From the NCBI GenBank assembly GCA_013416795.1, contig RQSC01000029.1, positions 457,584-521,583 of the forward strand: a DNA stretch of 64,000 nucleotides, given 5' to 3'. The position numbers and the translations under genes were made by a program. Within the stretch, counting starts at the first letter, position 1, and each line of letters opens with the position of its first letter. A model generated the notes under the pieces. That model was given only the letters and a program-made list of their open reading frames with translations, did not search any database and was not told the origin of the DNA. This document shows, piece after piece, positions 30,047-40,900 of this stretch. This DNA is from Prasinococcaceae sp. CCMP 1430. Its lineage: Eukaryota > Prasinodermophyta > Palmophyllophyceae > Prasinococcales > Prasinococcaceae.

Positions 30047-30851
30047 TCTTGCAGTATTGGACTTCCTGTTCGGCGTCAGCAGCCTCTGCATCCGCGATGA
30101 GGTCGAGCAATGTGCCATCCAAACCTACGGCAGCACCACCTGCGGAGCCCACCCCACTGTGCGCTTGCGCGTGCACTCGGACCTTCTCCACGTGCTGTCC
30201 CTGTGTTGCGATCGCGCGTCGCGTGCCTTCGAGCGAGCGCTGCTGCAATGTGAGGCGTTCCTCCCAGGCTCTGAGCCGCGATTCCCACGCAGCCAGCTGC
30301 GCCTCTTTCTCCTCGAACGCCCGAGCGCGCGCGCGTGTGGCCTCTGCAAGTTGATGCAACCTCTCGTCGAGGACCTCTTCTGAGGCATCGCGTTCGGCGA
30401 GCTCGGCGGACAGCGCGCTAATGCGACGTTCATATTCGGCCGCGGAGGAGGGGCGCACCGGTGATGTGGCAGTCGTGGCAAGGGCGAACGTGCGCAAGGG
30501 ACTGACCTCCTCCGGCGCGTATGGTGTGAGTCCGCTCAGAGAGCGTGCAGCGGCGTGCGCGCTCCAGATTGAGCCGAGGGTGCTGCTGCTGGCGGCGCCT
30601 GCGCCTCCGGGTGCCCCTTGCCCGACGCCTTCACCGCTTTGCTTCCCCTTGGTGGACACTTCGAGGACATTGCTAGTGGAACGCGTAGGGGAGGGGGGGT
30701 TTGATGAGGCCACGAGGGCTGCGGCAGAGCGTGCTGCGGCTGCGCCCGCTGCTGCAGCGGCTCGGCGCTCCGCAATGAGCCCTCCCTCCTCTGCCGTCGC
30801 AGAGCGCGGGGTGAGCGCCCCATCAACAGCGCGCGCCTGAAGCGGCGACAT
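30036..30851 (-). CDS. Hypothetical coiled-coil protein
   Basis: A 271-aa protein not recognised at family level. ATG at 30851. The first 110 residues are Ala/Ser-rich and probably disordered. Residues about 140-220 form a charged heptad-rich coiled coil (EYERRISALSAELAERDA, then AFEEKEAQLAAWESRLRAWE). The C-terminus has a short acidic helix. Coding is supported by the long heptad pattern and by a terminator-like CTAG island at the stop. Opposite-strand frames in this span lack such structure. The region upstream contains a poly-G run and an assembly gap, so an extra 5' exon cannot be excluded. Confidence 0.55.
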   Translation of the reverse strand: MSPLQARAVDGALTPRSATAEEGGLIAERRAAAAAGAAAARSAAALVASSNPPSPTRSTSNVLEVSTKGKQSGEGVGQGAPGGAGAASSSTLGSIWSAHAAARSLSGLTPYAPEEVSPLRTFALATTATSPVRPSSAAEYERRISALSAELAERDASEEVLDERLHQLAEATRARARAFEEKEAQLAAWESRLRAWEERLTLQQRSLEGTRRAIATQGQHVEKVRVHAQAHSGVGSAGGAAVGLDGTLLDLIADAEAADAEQEVQYCKNSS

Positions 30852-31552
30852 CTATGCGCAGCCGGGCGCGTGGCCGGGCGCGCCAGGCCAGGCGCCCGGC
30901 TTCGGGTTGGCGCCGCTGCGACGTGCGCGGCGCGTGTGGGCGCACGCGCGCAGCGGGCGGGGGGGGGGGGGGGGGGGGGGGGNNNNNNNNNNNNNNNNNN
31001 NNNNNNNNNNNGGGGGGCGCTTCACCGCGGCGGAGCTCGTCGGCCGGCGGTGGACCTCCTCTCTTCCGCCTGTGGCGTTCGCATTCGCTCTCCCGCTCTC
31101 TGGCTGCCTGGCCTCGCTCGATCCGTTGGGGCGCAGGCGGGCGCGCGCGGGCGCCGGCCGCGGGCGCGCGCACACGCCAGGAAATGGATGGAGATTTTCG
31201 CGCCGGGCTGCGCCGCACGCCGCCCGTCCGTCCCACCGCACATCGGGGATCAGATCGAGCGCTACACCCTCGCCTGCTTCCATTTTCTGCTTTCAATTCA
31301 AAGGGTCGTTTTCTTTCTGTCCTTCAAAAACAGGGCAAAGAGGCGGCGGCGCAGCGCCGCGCGGCCGGCGGCCGGCGGCGTGCGGCGGCGGCGGCGGCGG
31401 CGGTGCGGTGTGCGCGGTGTGACGACGCCACAGTCGCGCCAGCTCGCGCTGCTGCCGACCCCCCCCCGACGTTCAAGGTGCGAGATGGGAGAGGAGGAGC
31501 TGGGGGTGTCGTGCGGGGGGCGCGGGCGTGGACATCTGCGCGGCCGCCCACG
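30852..31552. other. GC-rich spacer with poly-G run and assembly gap
   Basis: Between the coiled-coil gene and RPB10. It contains a G-run at about 30959-30982, 29 N at 30983-31011, then six more G. The gap is therefore probably a longer G homopolymer. No exon is evident. Confidence 0.6.
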
Positions 31553-32104
31553 ATGATCATCCCCGTGCGCTGCTTCACGTGCGGAAAGGTGAGGGGGAAG
31601 GGGTGGGGGAGAGGGGACGCGGCGCGGGGCGCGGGCGCTTGGACGAACAGCTGCAACCCTAGGGAAGCCGCCAGCGCAGGGCAGGGGCGCAGGGGGCGAG
31701 GGGGCGGGGGTGAGGAAGGGGATGACAAGGGGGTGCCGAGCCGCGAGCTTGTGTGGAGGAGCGAATCTTATTGCGCCGTGCGTGCGGCGAGCTAGCCCTG
31801 CCCCCGGGCGCTGCTGCTGCATGCGCACTGCCCTGAGCGCGCCTCCGCGCCAACGTGCGAGCATCGCAACGGCAAGTGGTGCTGACACGCAGACGTGCGA
31901 TACGCCCTGTCTGCCGCGCAGGTGATCGGCGACAAGTGGGAGCAGTATTTGGAACTCCTCCAGGCAGACTATCCCGAGGGCGACGCGCTTGATAAGCTCA
32001 ACCTCAACCGCTACTGCTGCCGCCGCATGCTCATGACGCACGTCGACCTCATCGAGAAGCTGCTCAACTACAACACGCTTGCGCGCGCCGACGGCGCCAA
32101 CTGA
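31553..32104 (+). CDS. RPB10: RNA polymerases I, II and III subunit RPABC5 (RPB10)
   Basis: A small zinc-binding subunit common to all three nuclear RNA polymerases. Exon 1 (31553-31588) encodes [13 protein letters not shown] 333-bp GT-AG intron (31589-31921) is removed, and exon 2 (31922-32104) continues [40 protein letters not shown] and DLIEKLLNY. The spliced length of 72 aa equals the family norm of about 70. Zinc ligands CxxC and CC are both present. A 12-codon first exon is too short for an ORF scan but is unmistakable. A CTAG-rich island lies at 32247-32287 downstream. Confidence 0.97.
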
Positions 32105-32659
32105 GGCAGCCGCACGCTCGCGAAGGACCGCTGGCCATGACGCGTTGCGTGTGCCGCATGGTGCATGGCCTAGACAGCGCCCCGGCCGAGGTGGTGTCGT
32201 CGCCCCAGCTGCGCCATTGCTTCCGTGCCTTGTCGTATACCTGTACACTAGAGACTAGAGAGACTATGACTAGCTACGTAGCATTATGATTCAGTTCAAC
32301 CGCGCAGCGCGCTCATGTGCGCGGCGACCGCACTGCTGCCCAGCTGCGCGGCGAGCAGTAGGCCGAGGCTTCCCGAGGCGTCACCATCCGCGCGCGCAAA
32401 GCCCCCTTCCACCTTCCCCCCCAACCGCCAACCCAACCCTCTCCCTCCTGCCAACCATGCATCCGCCACCCCCACCATCGGCGCATTTCGCAAGTCTCAG
32501 CGCCAGGTCAAACGATGGAACACAACGCGCACTCGCCGCAGTGCCCCCCGCCCAGCGCGGAGCAGCGCAGCGGGTTCACGCGCACGCGCTCTGGGGCGTG
32601 CATGCGCCTTCACGGGGGCGCGCGGGCACAGGCGCGACAGGAATACGCGCCCGGCGTAG
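32105..32659. other. Spacer between RPB10 and the SPX-RING gene
   Basis: A TAG/CTAG island at 32247-32287, then about 370 bp of GC-rich presumed promoter for the downstream gene, including a pyrimidine-rich stretch at 32400-32480. No gene seen. Confidence 0.45.
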
Positions 32660-34027
32660 ATGGTCAAGTACGCTAAGAGCCTGCTGTCGGCGCAGGCCGC
32701 CATCGGCGCGGCGGCGCCCGCCGGCGCTGCCGATTCGCCACCGCTGCCATGGGTCCCGTACAAGCAGCTGAAGAAGGCGCTCAAGCGTGGCGCGCCCAGC
32801 ACCGAGCTTTTAGACACGCTGCGAATCGCGGTTGCGCGCGTAGAGGAGGCGTTTCAGCGCGAGGCGCGCAAAACGCTCGAGCGTTACCATTTGTGGGCGC
32901 CGGGGGGCGACCACGGCCACGGCTGCGGATTGCAGCTGCGGAAGCTCTGCTGCGGGGGTGGTCTTGCAGAGGTCGGTGACGACGATTGGAGCACGCAGGC
33001 AGCAGAGGTGGCCACCGCCGCGCGTTGCGTGCGGTTGTATGCGGCTGCCAACGCCACCGCGGTGCGCAAGTTTCTCAAGAAGACGGTCAAGCAGCGGCCG
33101 GCGATGCGGCGCGCTCTGATTTTCGAGAGCGAGGTCATGCACGGTACCGAGCACAGCGGCACGGGGCCAGGTTGTTTATATGATAGCGACGGCCATGAGG
33201 AGGGCCTAGCACCGCAATCGGCAATGGAAGAGGCTGAGGCCGAAGCGGATGCGGGCGACAGGCTTGCACCGCCGGGGGGTGAGGCCTTGCTGAGGGGGGG
33301 GGAGGGTGCGTCCGCACGTACATCCAGTGAGGCTGCGGGCGCTAGTTGGGAGGAGAGTGCTTCGGCCGCAGGGGGCACTTCTCCGCCTGTGGAGCGCCCC
33401 ACGGTGCGTCGCTGTAGCTTTCTTCACTCGCCGCTGCTGGTGGACCTCTGGGCGCTCGAAGAGCGCGCCATGCGGGGCCCGGCCGGGCAGTCTGTGGCCC
33501 CTGCCGAAACTGAGCGGCAGTCGCTGAGCGAGCGCGACCTGGGCGTCCTGTCGGTACCGGCGCTGGCGGCGCTCGAGCGCAGCTTCGGCAGCACACCTGG
33601 CAGCATATCGCGGCTTTTGCCCATCAGTACGGCCAGTCGCGTCGACGAGGCGGAGGAGGACTTGGCGGACACGCTCGGATGCGCCGTCTGTCTAGACGTG
33701 GTGCACAACGCGTTCGGGCTGGCGTGCGGGCACTACTGCTGCGCACGCTGCCTGCAGCAGATCGCGCGGCTCCCACCGGGCGGTGACTTGCAGCAAGCGC
33801 CGGCGAGTCGGCGATGCCCACAGTGCCGCCAGCCGGGCGTCTTCAAGGAGGCCATGCCGCTGCCTCAGCTCAACACGCTGGTGCGCCGCCGCTTGGGGGA
33901 GAAGGCGTACAGACAGCGCAAGCAGCGTGAGAAGCGCGAGCTGCAGGAGGCGCGTGACGAGCACGACCTGCAGACCAACCCGATGAACGCACTGCTGGCG
34001 TTGTACGCCGGCGGCCGCTCCCAGTAG
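32660..34027 (+). CDS. SPX-RING E3 ubiquitin ligase, NLA/BAH1-like
   Basis: Plant NLA ubiquitinates phosphate transporters, and its SPX domain senses inositol pyrophosphates. The 455-aa single exon starts with ATG at 32660. An SPX domain spans residues 1-165: MVKYAKSL, VPYKQLKKALK, an acidic/His-rich middle and ATAVRKFLKKTVK with its phosphate-binding Lys cluster. An Ala/Glu linker follows. A C3HC4 RING finger at about 335-395 reads GCAVCLDVVHNAFGLACGHY, CCARCLQQI and RRCPQCRQPG. A charged helix closes the protein. The order matches plant NLA/BAH1. It is likely cytosolic or at the plasma membrane. The stop overlaps a TAGCTAGTCTAGCTAG island. Confidence 0.9.
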   Translation: MVKYAKSLLSAQAAIGAAAPAGAADSPPLPWVPYKQLKKALKRGAPSTELLDTLRIAVARVEEAFQREARKTLERYHLWAPGGDHGHGCGLQLRKLCCGGGLAEVGDDDWSTQAAEVATAARCVRLYAAANATAVRKFLKKTVKQRPAMRRALIFESEVMHGTEHSGTGPGCLYDSDGHEEGLAPQSAMEEAEAEADAGDRLAPPGGEALLRGGEGASARTSSEAAGASWEESASAAGGTSPPVERPTVRRCSFLHSPLLVDLWALEERAMRGPAGQSVAPAETERQSLSERDLGVLSVPALAALERSFGSTPGSISRLLPISTASRVDEAEEDLADTLGCAVCLDVVHNAFGLACGHYCCARCLQQIARLPPGGDLQQAPASRRCPQCRQPGVFKEAMPLPQLNTLVRRRLGEKAYRQRKQREKRELQEARDEHDLQTNPMNALLALYAGGRSQ

Positions 34028-35049
34028 CTAGTCTAGCTAGAGCTCATCGCAGAAGACGCCTGCTCCGACGGGGCCGCGCGCTGCACCCCGCGCACGCGCA
34101 CTTCAAAATCCGAGCAGCGGCAATTCGGAGGCTCCCGCAGAGGATGATATGAATGCACGCCGCAGTACGCCGCAATCCCTCGATACGAGTTGGCGTCTGT
34201 GTGCTCTGATCTCCCGTGTGTAATCAATATATCTTTTTCTGTTACAAACCTGCTGAAAAAGAAACCGATGGCCGCCAGCGCCTGCCTGCGCCGCGGCACG
34301 AGCGCCAAAAGTCGCCGGCACTCACTGCGCGCTCCTGTGTGCGGGCCCGGGGCGGCTGCCGCGCCGCAGCAAGCGTGCGGAGGGCGCCGGCACGCTGCGC
34401 GGCGCGGCAGAGAGCGCGCGGAGGGCAGCGCAGCCGCGGCCACAGCAGGCGTGGGCGGGGTGGGAAGGAGGTGTGCGGAAGCGGGGAGTGAGTGGGGGCC
34501 GGAAGCGGGAGGGGAAGACGTTGCGACGAGGCAGTGGTGCCGCGCAAACGGCGGCGGCCGCGTGAGGCCGCGGGTGAGGCGGGTGGCGCACGTCGCTCAC
34601 CACGGCTGCGGCGCCCGCCGCTCTGCGCGGCGCCCCCTTCCCGCCGCGCAACTCCCTGCGTGCGGCCGTGTGTGGAGGCGCCTGCCGCCTGCGCTGCACG
34701 CGTCGCCTGACCTGCGCCTTGGAGCGGGGGCAGGAGCGGGTGTGGGCCGTGTGGGCTACGGCGGTGCGGTTGCGCAGTGGGGCTGCGCGCGGGCCACGCA
34801 GGCTCTGGCTGGTTGGCGTGCGCAATCGCGAGCCGGGCCCGGAAAGCACACACACACACACTGTGCTTCTCCCCGCGATTCTCGTCCCAGCATCCGTGCC
34901 GCGCGCACTGTGCAGAGCGTCCCCCCTCCCCCACCCCCACCGTTGCAACAACACACACCGCACTCATCCTAAGGTGTCAGGGTACGCGCGGACGCGATTC
35001 ACACAGGGCATCGCCAGGCGTGCCAGACACAGCCCCAGCTGGGCAGGCG
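34028..35049. other. 1-kb spacer upstream of the BAH-domain gene
   Basis: A 3' CTAG island at 34025-34042, an AT-richer patch at 34210-34260, then GC-rich sequence and a (CA)n run at 34847-34862. Pyrimidine-rich DNA at 34917-34945 may mark the promoter. Frames here are Arg/Ala-rich and unsupported. Confidence 0.45.
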
Positions 35050-36459
35050 ATGGCGTCCTCATCCGACAGTGACATCATCATTATAACGTCGTCTTCGTCC
35101 GAGTCCGAAGAGGAGAACGACGGCACAGCTGCGGCCGACACCGGCACTCAGCACGTGGAAAGCGTGGCAGCGCCCGCGGAAGCTGCAGGCTGCGCGAAGG
35201 CGGGCAAGCCCGAAAAGTCCGCAGCCGCAGCAGCCGCAATGGCGTGGGACATCGCCCCGCCCAACAGAAGCGCCAGGTCGGAGGACGAGGCCGAGCGCGT
35301 GGGCGAGGATGAGGTCGCTGTCGAGGCCGAGGGCGACGCCGAGGGCGACGCCGACCGCGACGCCGAGGGCGACGCCGACGGCGACGCCGAGGGCGACGCC
35401 GATGGCGACGCCGAGAGGGGAGATGCGGAACGGGGCGGTGACGCTTGCAACCCGGCGGTAGCGCCCCTGTCTGATGCTGCTCTCACCGACGCGGCCGGGC
35501 CGAGTGGCACCGGCGCAGAACGAGGCCGAGCTGGCCTCGGTGGTGCTGATGGCGGCAGGAGCCCTCAGGGTGGCGCAAGCGGGTCGGACTCGCCGAGTGC
35601 GCCTGAGGACCACGCGGGGACGGTCACAATCGAACCAAACGGCGTCTTGCGCTTCGACCCCGCCCAGGGCGACCCATGGCTTGTGCGCCCCAGGACTTTC
35701 GTGCGCGTCAGGGCGGACGACGAAAGCCCCATTATGTGGCTCGCGCAGGTACGGAAGGTGTTCAACAACGAGGATGACGAGGTCATCGTGGCAATTCATT
35801 GGCTTTACTCACCTCTTGACGCAATGGAGGAAGTGAAGCCCGCCTTCCACGACCTCCTGCGTCGTATGCAGCCGGGCCAAGACTACTTGTATTCCTTCCA
35901 TCAGGACGAGATCCAGGCTGGGGCGATCGAGGGGCCCGTCGACGTGCTTTTCCGGTGCGCGGGAGAGTTCGTGCCCCCGGCCTGGAACGGGCCCGTCGTG
36001 AAGCACGTGCTGGATTCGGAAGACAAGGAGGTTGCGAGCCTTGGCAACAAAGACTTCATCCAGAGCCTGCTCGACCACCGGCAGAAAAACATTAGCTCGC
36101 TGCTACGCATGGGAGAAAAGCTCACGCAGCAGCTACGCGATGGCAAGTACGTGCCTAACGCCGCGGCGCAGCTCGAAACGGCCGCTGATTTGGCGCGGAA
36201 ACGCGCAGAGAGCGGCAGAGGCGCGCACGCAACGGGCGGCGACATCTCGGGCAAGAGCAAGGCGCTCGCAAGCACTACAGGGGAGGGCACAAGGAAAGTG
36301 GCGAATGTGATTGCAGCGCCGGTGAAGAGGCGGAGGCTGACTGCGCAGCAAGCACCAGAGGAGAAGACGCAACGCCTGCGCGAAAAGCTCGCTCTAGACG
36401 AGCCGCCGCCTGTGAGGGCAGTTCCGGCCGCGAGGAGACAGCTGCCAATTTTGACGTAA
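35050..36459 (+). CDS. BAH-domain chromatin-associated protein
   Basis: A 469-aa protein with a bromo-adjacent homology domain, probably a nuclear chromatin reader or scaffold. ATG at 35050 opens a Ser/Asp/Glu-rich N-terminus (SSSDSDIIIITSSSSESEEE). A tandem acidic repeat of E/D-G-D-A units at 35329-35424 follows. The BAH core at about 215-330 includes VRPRTFVRVRADD, MWLAQVRKVFNNEDDEVIVA, IHWLYSPLDA, DYLYSFHQDEIQAGAIEG and VDVLFRCAGEF. A helical stretch and a basic patch (APVKRRRLT) that could be a nuclear localisation signal come after. No second domain (PHD, bromo, methyltransferase) is seen. Which gene set it controls cannot be told. Confidence 0.82.
   Translation: MASSSDSDIIIITSSSSESEEENDGTAAADTGTQHVESVAAPAEAAGCAKAGKPEKSAAAAAAMAWDIAPPNRSARSEDEAERVGEDEVAVEAEGDAEGDADRDAEGDADGDAEGDADGDAERGDAERGGDACNPAVAPLSDAALTDAAGPSGTGAERGRAGLGGADGGRSPQGGASGSDSPSAPEDHAGTVTIEPNGVLRFDPAQGDPWLVRPRTFVRVRADDESPIMWLAQVRKVFNNEDDEVIVAIHWLYSPLDAMEEVKPAFHDLLRRMQPGQDYLYSFHQDEIQAGAIEGPVDVLFRCAGEFVPPAWNGPVVKHVLDSEDKEVASLGNKDFIQSLLDHRQKNISSLLRMGEKLTQQLRDGKYVPNAAAQLETAADLARKRAESGRGAHATGGDISGKSKALASTTGEGTRKVANVIAAPVKRRRLTAQQAPEEKTQRLREKLALDEPPPVRAVPAARRQLPILT
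35329..35424 (+). repeat. In-frame 12-bp tandem repeat (acidic Glu/Asp-Gly-Asp-Ala units)
   Basis: About eight copies of a GAGGGCGACGCC-like unit lie inside the BAH-domain gene. Copy number probably varies between strains. Confidence 0.8.
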
Positions 36460-36645
36460 GTTCCAAGCACAAACAGCCCCAGCGCCCAGGCGCCACCCAC
36501 ATGGCAGCGCTGCGGGTGGCGGCCGACCACCGCTGCGGCGCCTCCCCAACCCCTGCGCAGGGCGTGTAACTGGGATGCCGGCATCCGCTGGCGCGGCACC
36601 CTCGACCCGAGCGACCACCTCCAGGCGCCTGGGGGGCGCATGACT

Positions 36646-37041
36646 CTACGAGATGACCCGTTCGTTGCTGTCGTTACCAGCGACGAAGAACGATGTCGGG
36701 CCGCCGTACAGGAGGCGCACGTAAGGCAGGAGCTCCGGCAGGTCACGTTTGACCGCGTCGAAAGTCTTGGTGCGGTGCGGGCGGAGTCTGGAACGCGTTA
36801 GCCGCGTCCGCAGTGTGAAGCACACGCGTGGACTCCGCAGCCGAGATAGCGTCGGCGTCCCCGAGGTCCCCGTGGGATCCACTCGCTTGTCCCGCTTGGT
36901 GAAGAGGTGAGCGATGTCGCCCACGGTGGACTTGTGCGCACGGCCCAGGGTGTCGAACGCCAGCGGGTGGAACTGGATCGTGTGGTGCGCGCAGATGTGC
37001 GCGTAGCGCTGGACGTGGGCCTTGTAGATGGGCGACGGCAA
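36646..37041 (-). pseudogene. Decayed non-LTR retrotransposon ORF, C-terminal part (copy 1)
   Basis: The minus frame encodes YKAHVQRYAHICAHHTIQFH, PLAFDTLGRAHKS, DIAHLFTKRDKRVD and an Arg-rich end. This resembles the extreme C-terminus of endonuclease/reverse-transcriptase proteins of algal LINE-type elements. No RT catalytic motif is present. It shares a near-identical block of about 92 bp with copy 2 (36939-37030 versus 37217-37308). The frame has no proper start and the element is truncated at both ends. Confidence 0.6.
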
Positions 37042-37118
37042 CCAGTCCTAGGAACGCTAGATCTACCACGCTGGTCCGAGCAGCACACCTCAAGCTGGGC
37101 CACCCGTGGTGGACCAGT

Positions 37119-37766
37119 AGTGTAGGGTGCGATTACAGTATGAGAAGACGCAAGCGCAAGGTTGCGTAGCGCGCGTGTGTAAGATCTAGGTGCATGTGTG
37201 AGAGCGAGCTATCCTGTGCGCACAGCCCAGGGTGTCAAACGCCAGCGGGTGGAACTGGATGGTGTGGTGCGCGCAGATGTGTGCGTAGCGCTGGACGTGG
37301 GCCTTGTAGAGGCGCTCCAGGCCCGCCGACGTGGACGGGTTCGCGCCTGCCATGTTGACCGTGGCTGACGGGTCCGTGAAGGTGACGTCCAGGCAGTGTC
37401 TGTGTCCTGTCTTGGTGTCGGTGATGACTAGGTCCGAGCGCAGGTCAGTGGGCTGGCCATGTTCGTCAGTAGTGTAGGGTGCGATAACAATACGAGAAGA
37501 CGCAAGCGTCAGTACCGAACGAGTACTCGAACGAGTTGTGGGAGCTGGAGCCTTGGGTGTGCACGTGATAGCCAGTGCGGCGAGCGACCTTCGCCACGTT
37601 GCGCACGAAGCGGTTGTGGCGGTAGGTGCGCTCTCCAGCTGTTGACGTGCAAGACAGTCAGCAACGCTTCGAGGAGCAGCGCTGCAAGGACGTGGCATCG
37701 GCTCATCGTTGCTTACACATCCTTGCGCTTGCGTCTTCTCGTCCTGTAATCGCACCCTTCACTACA
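37119..37766. repeat. Three copies of a 40-bp word marking retroelement breakpoints
   Basis: The word TAGTGTAGGGTGCGATTACA plus GAGAAGACGCAAGCG-like sequence occurs at about 37119-37160 and 37473-37512 (direct) and inverted at 37723-37766. The copies differ by a few bases. They sit at edges of the retrotransposon fragments and suggest nested insertion or recombination. Right of the inverted copy the plus strand reads a peptide-like AAKVVALAKTQQRKLRMHLH before a stop at 37885-37887. Confidence 0.6.
37186..37755 (-). pseudogene. Decayed non-LTR retrotransposon ORF, restriction-endonuclease-like C-terminal part (copy 2)
   Basis: The minus frame has DLRSDLVITDTKTGHRHCLD, VTFTDPSA and LYKAHVQRYAHICAHH, typical of the C-terminal region that follows reverse transcriptase in many LINE-type elements. 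The upstream part is shifted by frame: in the neighbouring frame one reads ERTYRHNRFVRNVAKVARRT, GYHVHTQGSSSHNSFEYSFG and FSYCYRTLHY. The copy is therefore broken by at least one frameshift. It is flanked by copies of a word of about 40 bp. Copy 1 lies about 100 bp to the left in the same orientation. Confidence 0.6.
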
Positions 37767-37916
37767 CATCGCTCCGCGGGGCCTTCGCGCTTGTCCAAGG
37801 GCCCACCGGGCGTGCCGCAAAAGTCGTCGCGCTCGCCAAGACCCAGCAGCGCAAGCTGCGCATGCACCTCCACCCCGATATGCGCTGATGTGCGTCAAAA
37901 GGTTGCAGAAACAAAA

Positions 37917-40900
37917 TTACAGCTTTGTGCCCGCGCGCACGACAGCAGCCGCTCTAGCGGCGAGTTCCACAGACGAAGCCATCGGAGGGAGCGGGAGCAG
38001 TGCCTGCGCGGCGGCAGTGGCGATCGAGCTCGCAACGATGTCGTTCCGAGCTTCTGCAAGTGCCACCACCTGCTTCCGCAGCCTAACCATCTCTGTTGCC
38101 ATGCTGAACGCCTTCGCAAGGTCCCTGTTAGGCGCGTGCGTCTCCATGCCCTTCTTCGTCGGCATATGGTCGGGCAAACGCGACAGGAAAGTCCTCCCGC
38201 GAACAGTGCCGACGGCAGCGGCGCTGTTGATGGCGTGCACGAGGTCACCATGTTCCAAATCGACCTCATCGACAGCTGATGTCCAAGCCAGGTTCGCGCT
38301 GTCACGCCACGCGTTGAACGCAGCGCACATCAGCCGGGATCGAAAATGGGCGCGAGCTGCGCCATCTTTGGCCGCGCACGCTCGTTCTGTCTGAGCCATT
38401 GCATGGACGCGCTTGAACCCTTCAATCCCTGCGCTCATCCGGCCGAAGTCAGCCTCGGCGCTCGAGCATGTGGCTGCACAACGCGCCTCCCAAAGTGCCT
38501 CTGCCCGCCCGAATACTCGCCGGAGTAATCGGCGCTTAGCCGCGCGATCTCGAAGCCAGGACAGCGAGCGCCGTAGCAGCTGTTGCCGGGCGACGTGCTC
38601 GCCCTGCTGTCGAAGGAGATCGAGCAGGGCATCGTTCGCAGTCACGTTGCGCCATGCGAGCAGCAGCTTCTGTGCCCGTCCTCTACGTGCCATGCGAACG
38701 TAACGCTCGTGAGCAACGCTCCTCGCGACCACCCCGCGATAGGTTGCCAGTGCGCTCCGAAGAGTTTTGCGCCTGTCATGAGCGACCGCCGCGTCGATAG
38801 CTGTGCGCATGCGCATCGACGCAGTCGTTGCTGATCTCCACATGTCCATTGCCTGTGCGAGCGCCTTCGCAGTGAAGTGCTTCGTCGCAGTCCACTCCGC
38901 CGCGCGACCGGTCCGAGCTTCACGCGCGGCGCGATGCCAGCGTGCCATGTAGGTCCGGGCCATGATCACATCGCTGGCAATGGCTGCGTCACGCAGCGAG
39001 GAACGCTCCACAGCGGCGCCGGCCCATGATCGTAGCACCGTTCGCAGTCGATGTAACCGCGCGCGTCCCAAGTTTGCAGCCGCCCGGGCCCGATCACTGC
39101 AGTACGTGCAGATTCAACGCAAGCAAGCCGCATGAGAGCGCTCTCACACGGGCATGCTCAACGGCGAGCGTCTCCATCTCCCTTTGGCGTGCTTGCTCGA
39201 CGACGTTGCGATGGAATGCGAGGAGCCCAGCTGACTTAGTCCGGTACTCTGCGTGCTTCTTGGCCAGCGCGCGGAGGCGTGATTGTTGCGCACGCGCGAC
39301 AGCGTTGAGGGCGAAGCAGTGCAACGCCAGCCCCATCGCCCTGCGAGCGGCGTGTTTGTGGGCCTTGACATGCAGCTCCCTCTTCCGCGCCTGTGCAGCC
39401 ATGTTGTTCCAGAGACCCGTGAGCGCAGCGTCAATAGTCCTGCCCCTCGCGTACCCCTCCGCCGCGCTAATAGCGTCTCTCTTAGCCCTGCGCTCCTCTA
39501 CGTTGCATCCAAATGCGAAGAGGCCTGCACGCAGCGCCCTCGATGCCGCGTGTGCTCTCGCGCGCTCTGTCGCGGCACATTCTGTCTCGATTGCGAGGTC
39601 GCCTCCAGCGAGGACAGCGCCAGCCTCGTCAGTGTGCTCGCCCGATGACGCCTCCGTCGGGCTACTGAGCAACACCTCCGCGAGATCACATGTGCCCGAT
39701 TCGTCCTTCTCCTGCTGATCGCTGCCACTTTCAAGTGTGGCAAGTTCTGACGACGCCTCTTTTGCCCTCTTCGCCTTCGCGCGCATTGCCTCCCTCAGCG
39801 ACTGCAGGACGCCCCTCCTCTCCACGTCGTGTTGTGGCGAGGGCATGGGCGAAATACCGACGATGATCCGTGTCTCAATCCTGAAACGCCTGCGCCTGCG
39901 CGCTTGGTCGAGCGTGCGTTGCGCGGCCCGCGCGTGCGACATGGATTTGGCGTACGCACGGAGGCTCGCCTGGATCTGCACGGGCACGGGCGCATCGATG
40001 CGACTCGCCCCACCTGTGGGCAAAGCACGCTCTGATACGCTTCTCCAACCACGAAGAGTCACCCATGCGAGCCGCACACGACGCCAAGCAGTGCTGCCCA
40101 CAAGAAATGTGCGCACCACGAGCTTCCACAGCCAAAGCGACTCCCAGTGCGCAAAGGCGGCTGCATAGACCGCCCGGGAGTGGTGCATGCGTGCAACCTC
40201 AAGCCTCTGCCTGACTGCTCGCGCCAAGCGGAGCCCCACGGCCCAGGACGACATGGCGCGACCAAGGATTTGCTTTTCGACGAATTTTTGCATGCGTCTC
40301 CTGCCCGCCAAGCGAGCCTCGCACGCGCCTCGCCACGCATGCAGGGTTGTGCATGCCGAATCCCTCGCCGCGCGACCGCGAGCCCTCGAAACAAGCGCGT
40401 TCAGCTGTGCCCGCCTGTCTGCGTGACAGCGCAGCGCGAGCATGCCCAGCTTCATCATGTGGCGCTGGTACAGCTCGCTGAGCAAGGTTGCCCTGAAAAC
40501 CGATCCGCTGCAGCTGGTCGGCGCGTCGTGTGAGGAGGTGCCCACCGTACGGGAGCACGATGCGCGCGCCTGCCCACCGCATCCAACGCCGCCGCAGCTC
40601 TTGCCGCTGCTGAAGCCACCGCCGCCCTGCCGCCGCGCCTTCCCCATCGCCATACGCGCGCTTGCATCCGCCTCCTCTTCAGCTATCTGTCGCCGAATCT
40701 CGCGAGCGCGCGTTGCGTGCTGTCGCTGAGCATCTGCATGTATGTGGAGGCGTTCCGCCAGCAGAGTGCGCACCGCTCTCAGCCGTCGGACAGCGTCAGA
40801 CAGGGGAGGAGGGGAACTTGGGGGTGCAGGTGGCCCGAGGATTGCCTCCGCCGCTTGGACTTCGGCGATGGCCACAGTGGACGACCTCAGCCATTCGCCA

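Noticed and set aside
37119-37766. CRISPR array or insertion-sequence ends for the 40-bp repeats
   Set aside because: Only three imperfect copies, mixed orientation, irregular spacing and eukaryotic LINE context.
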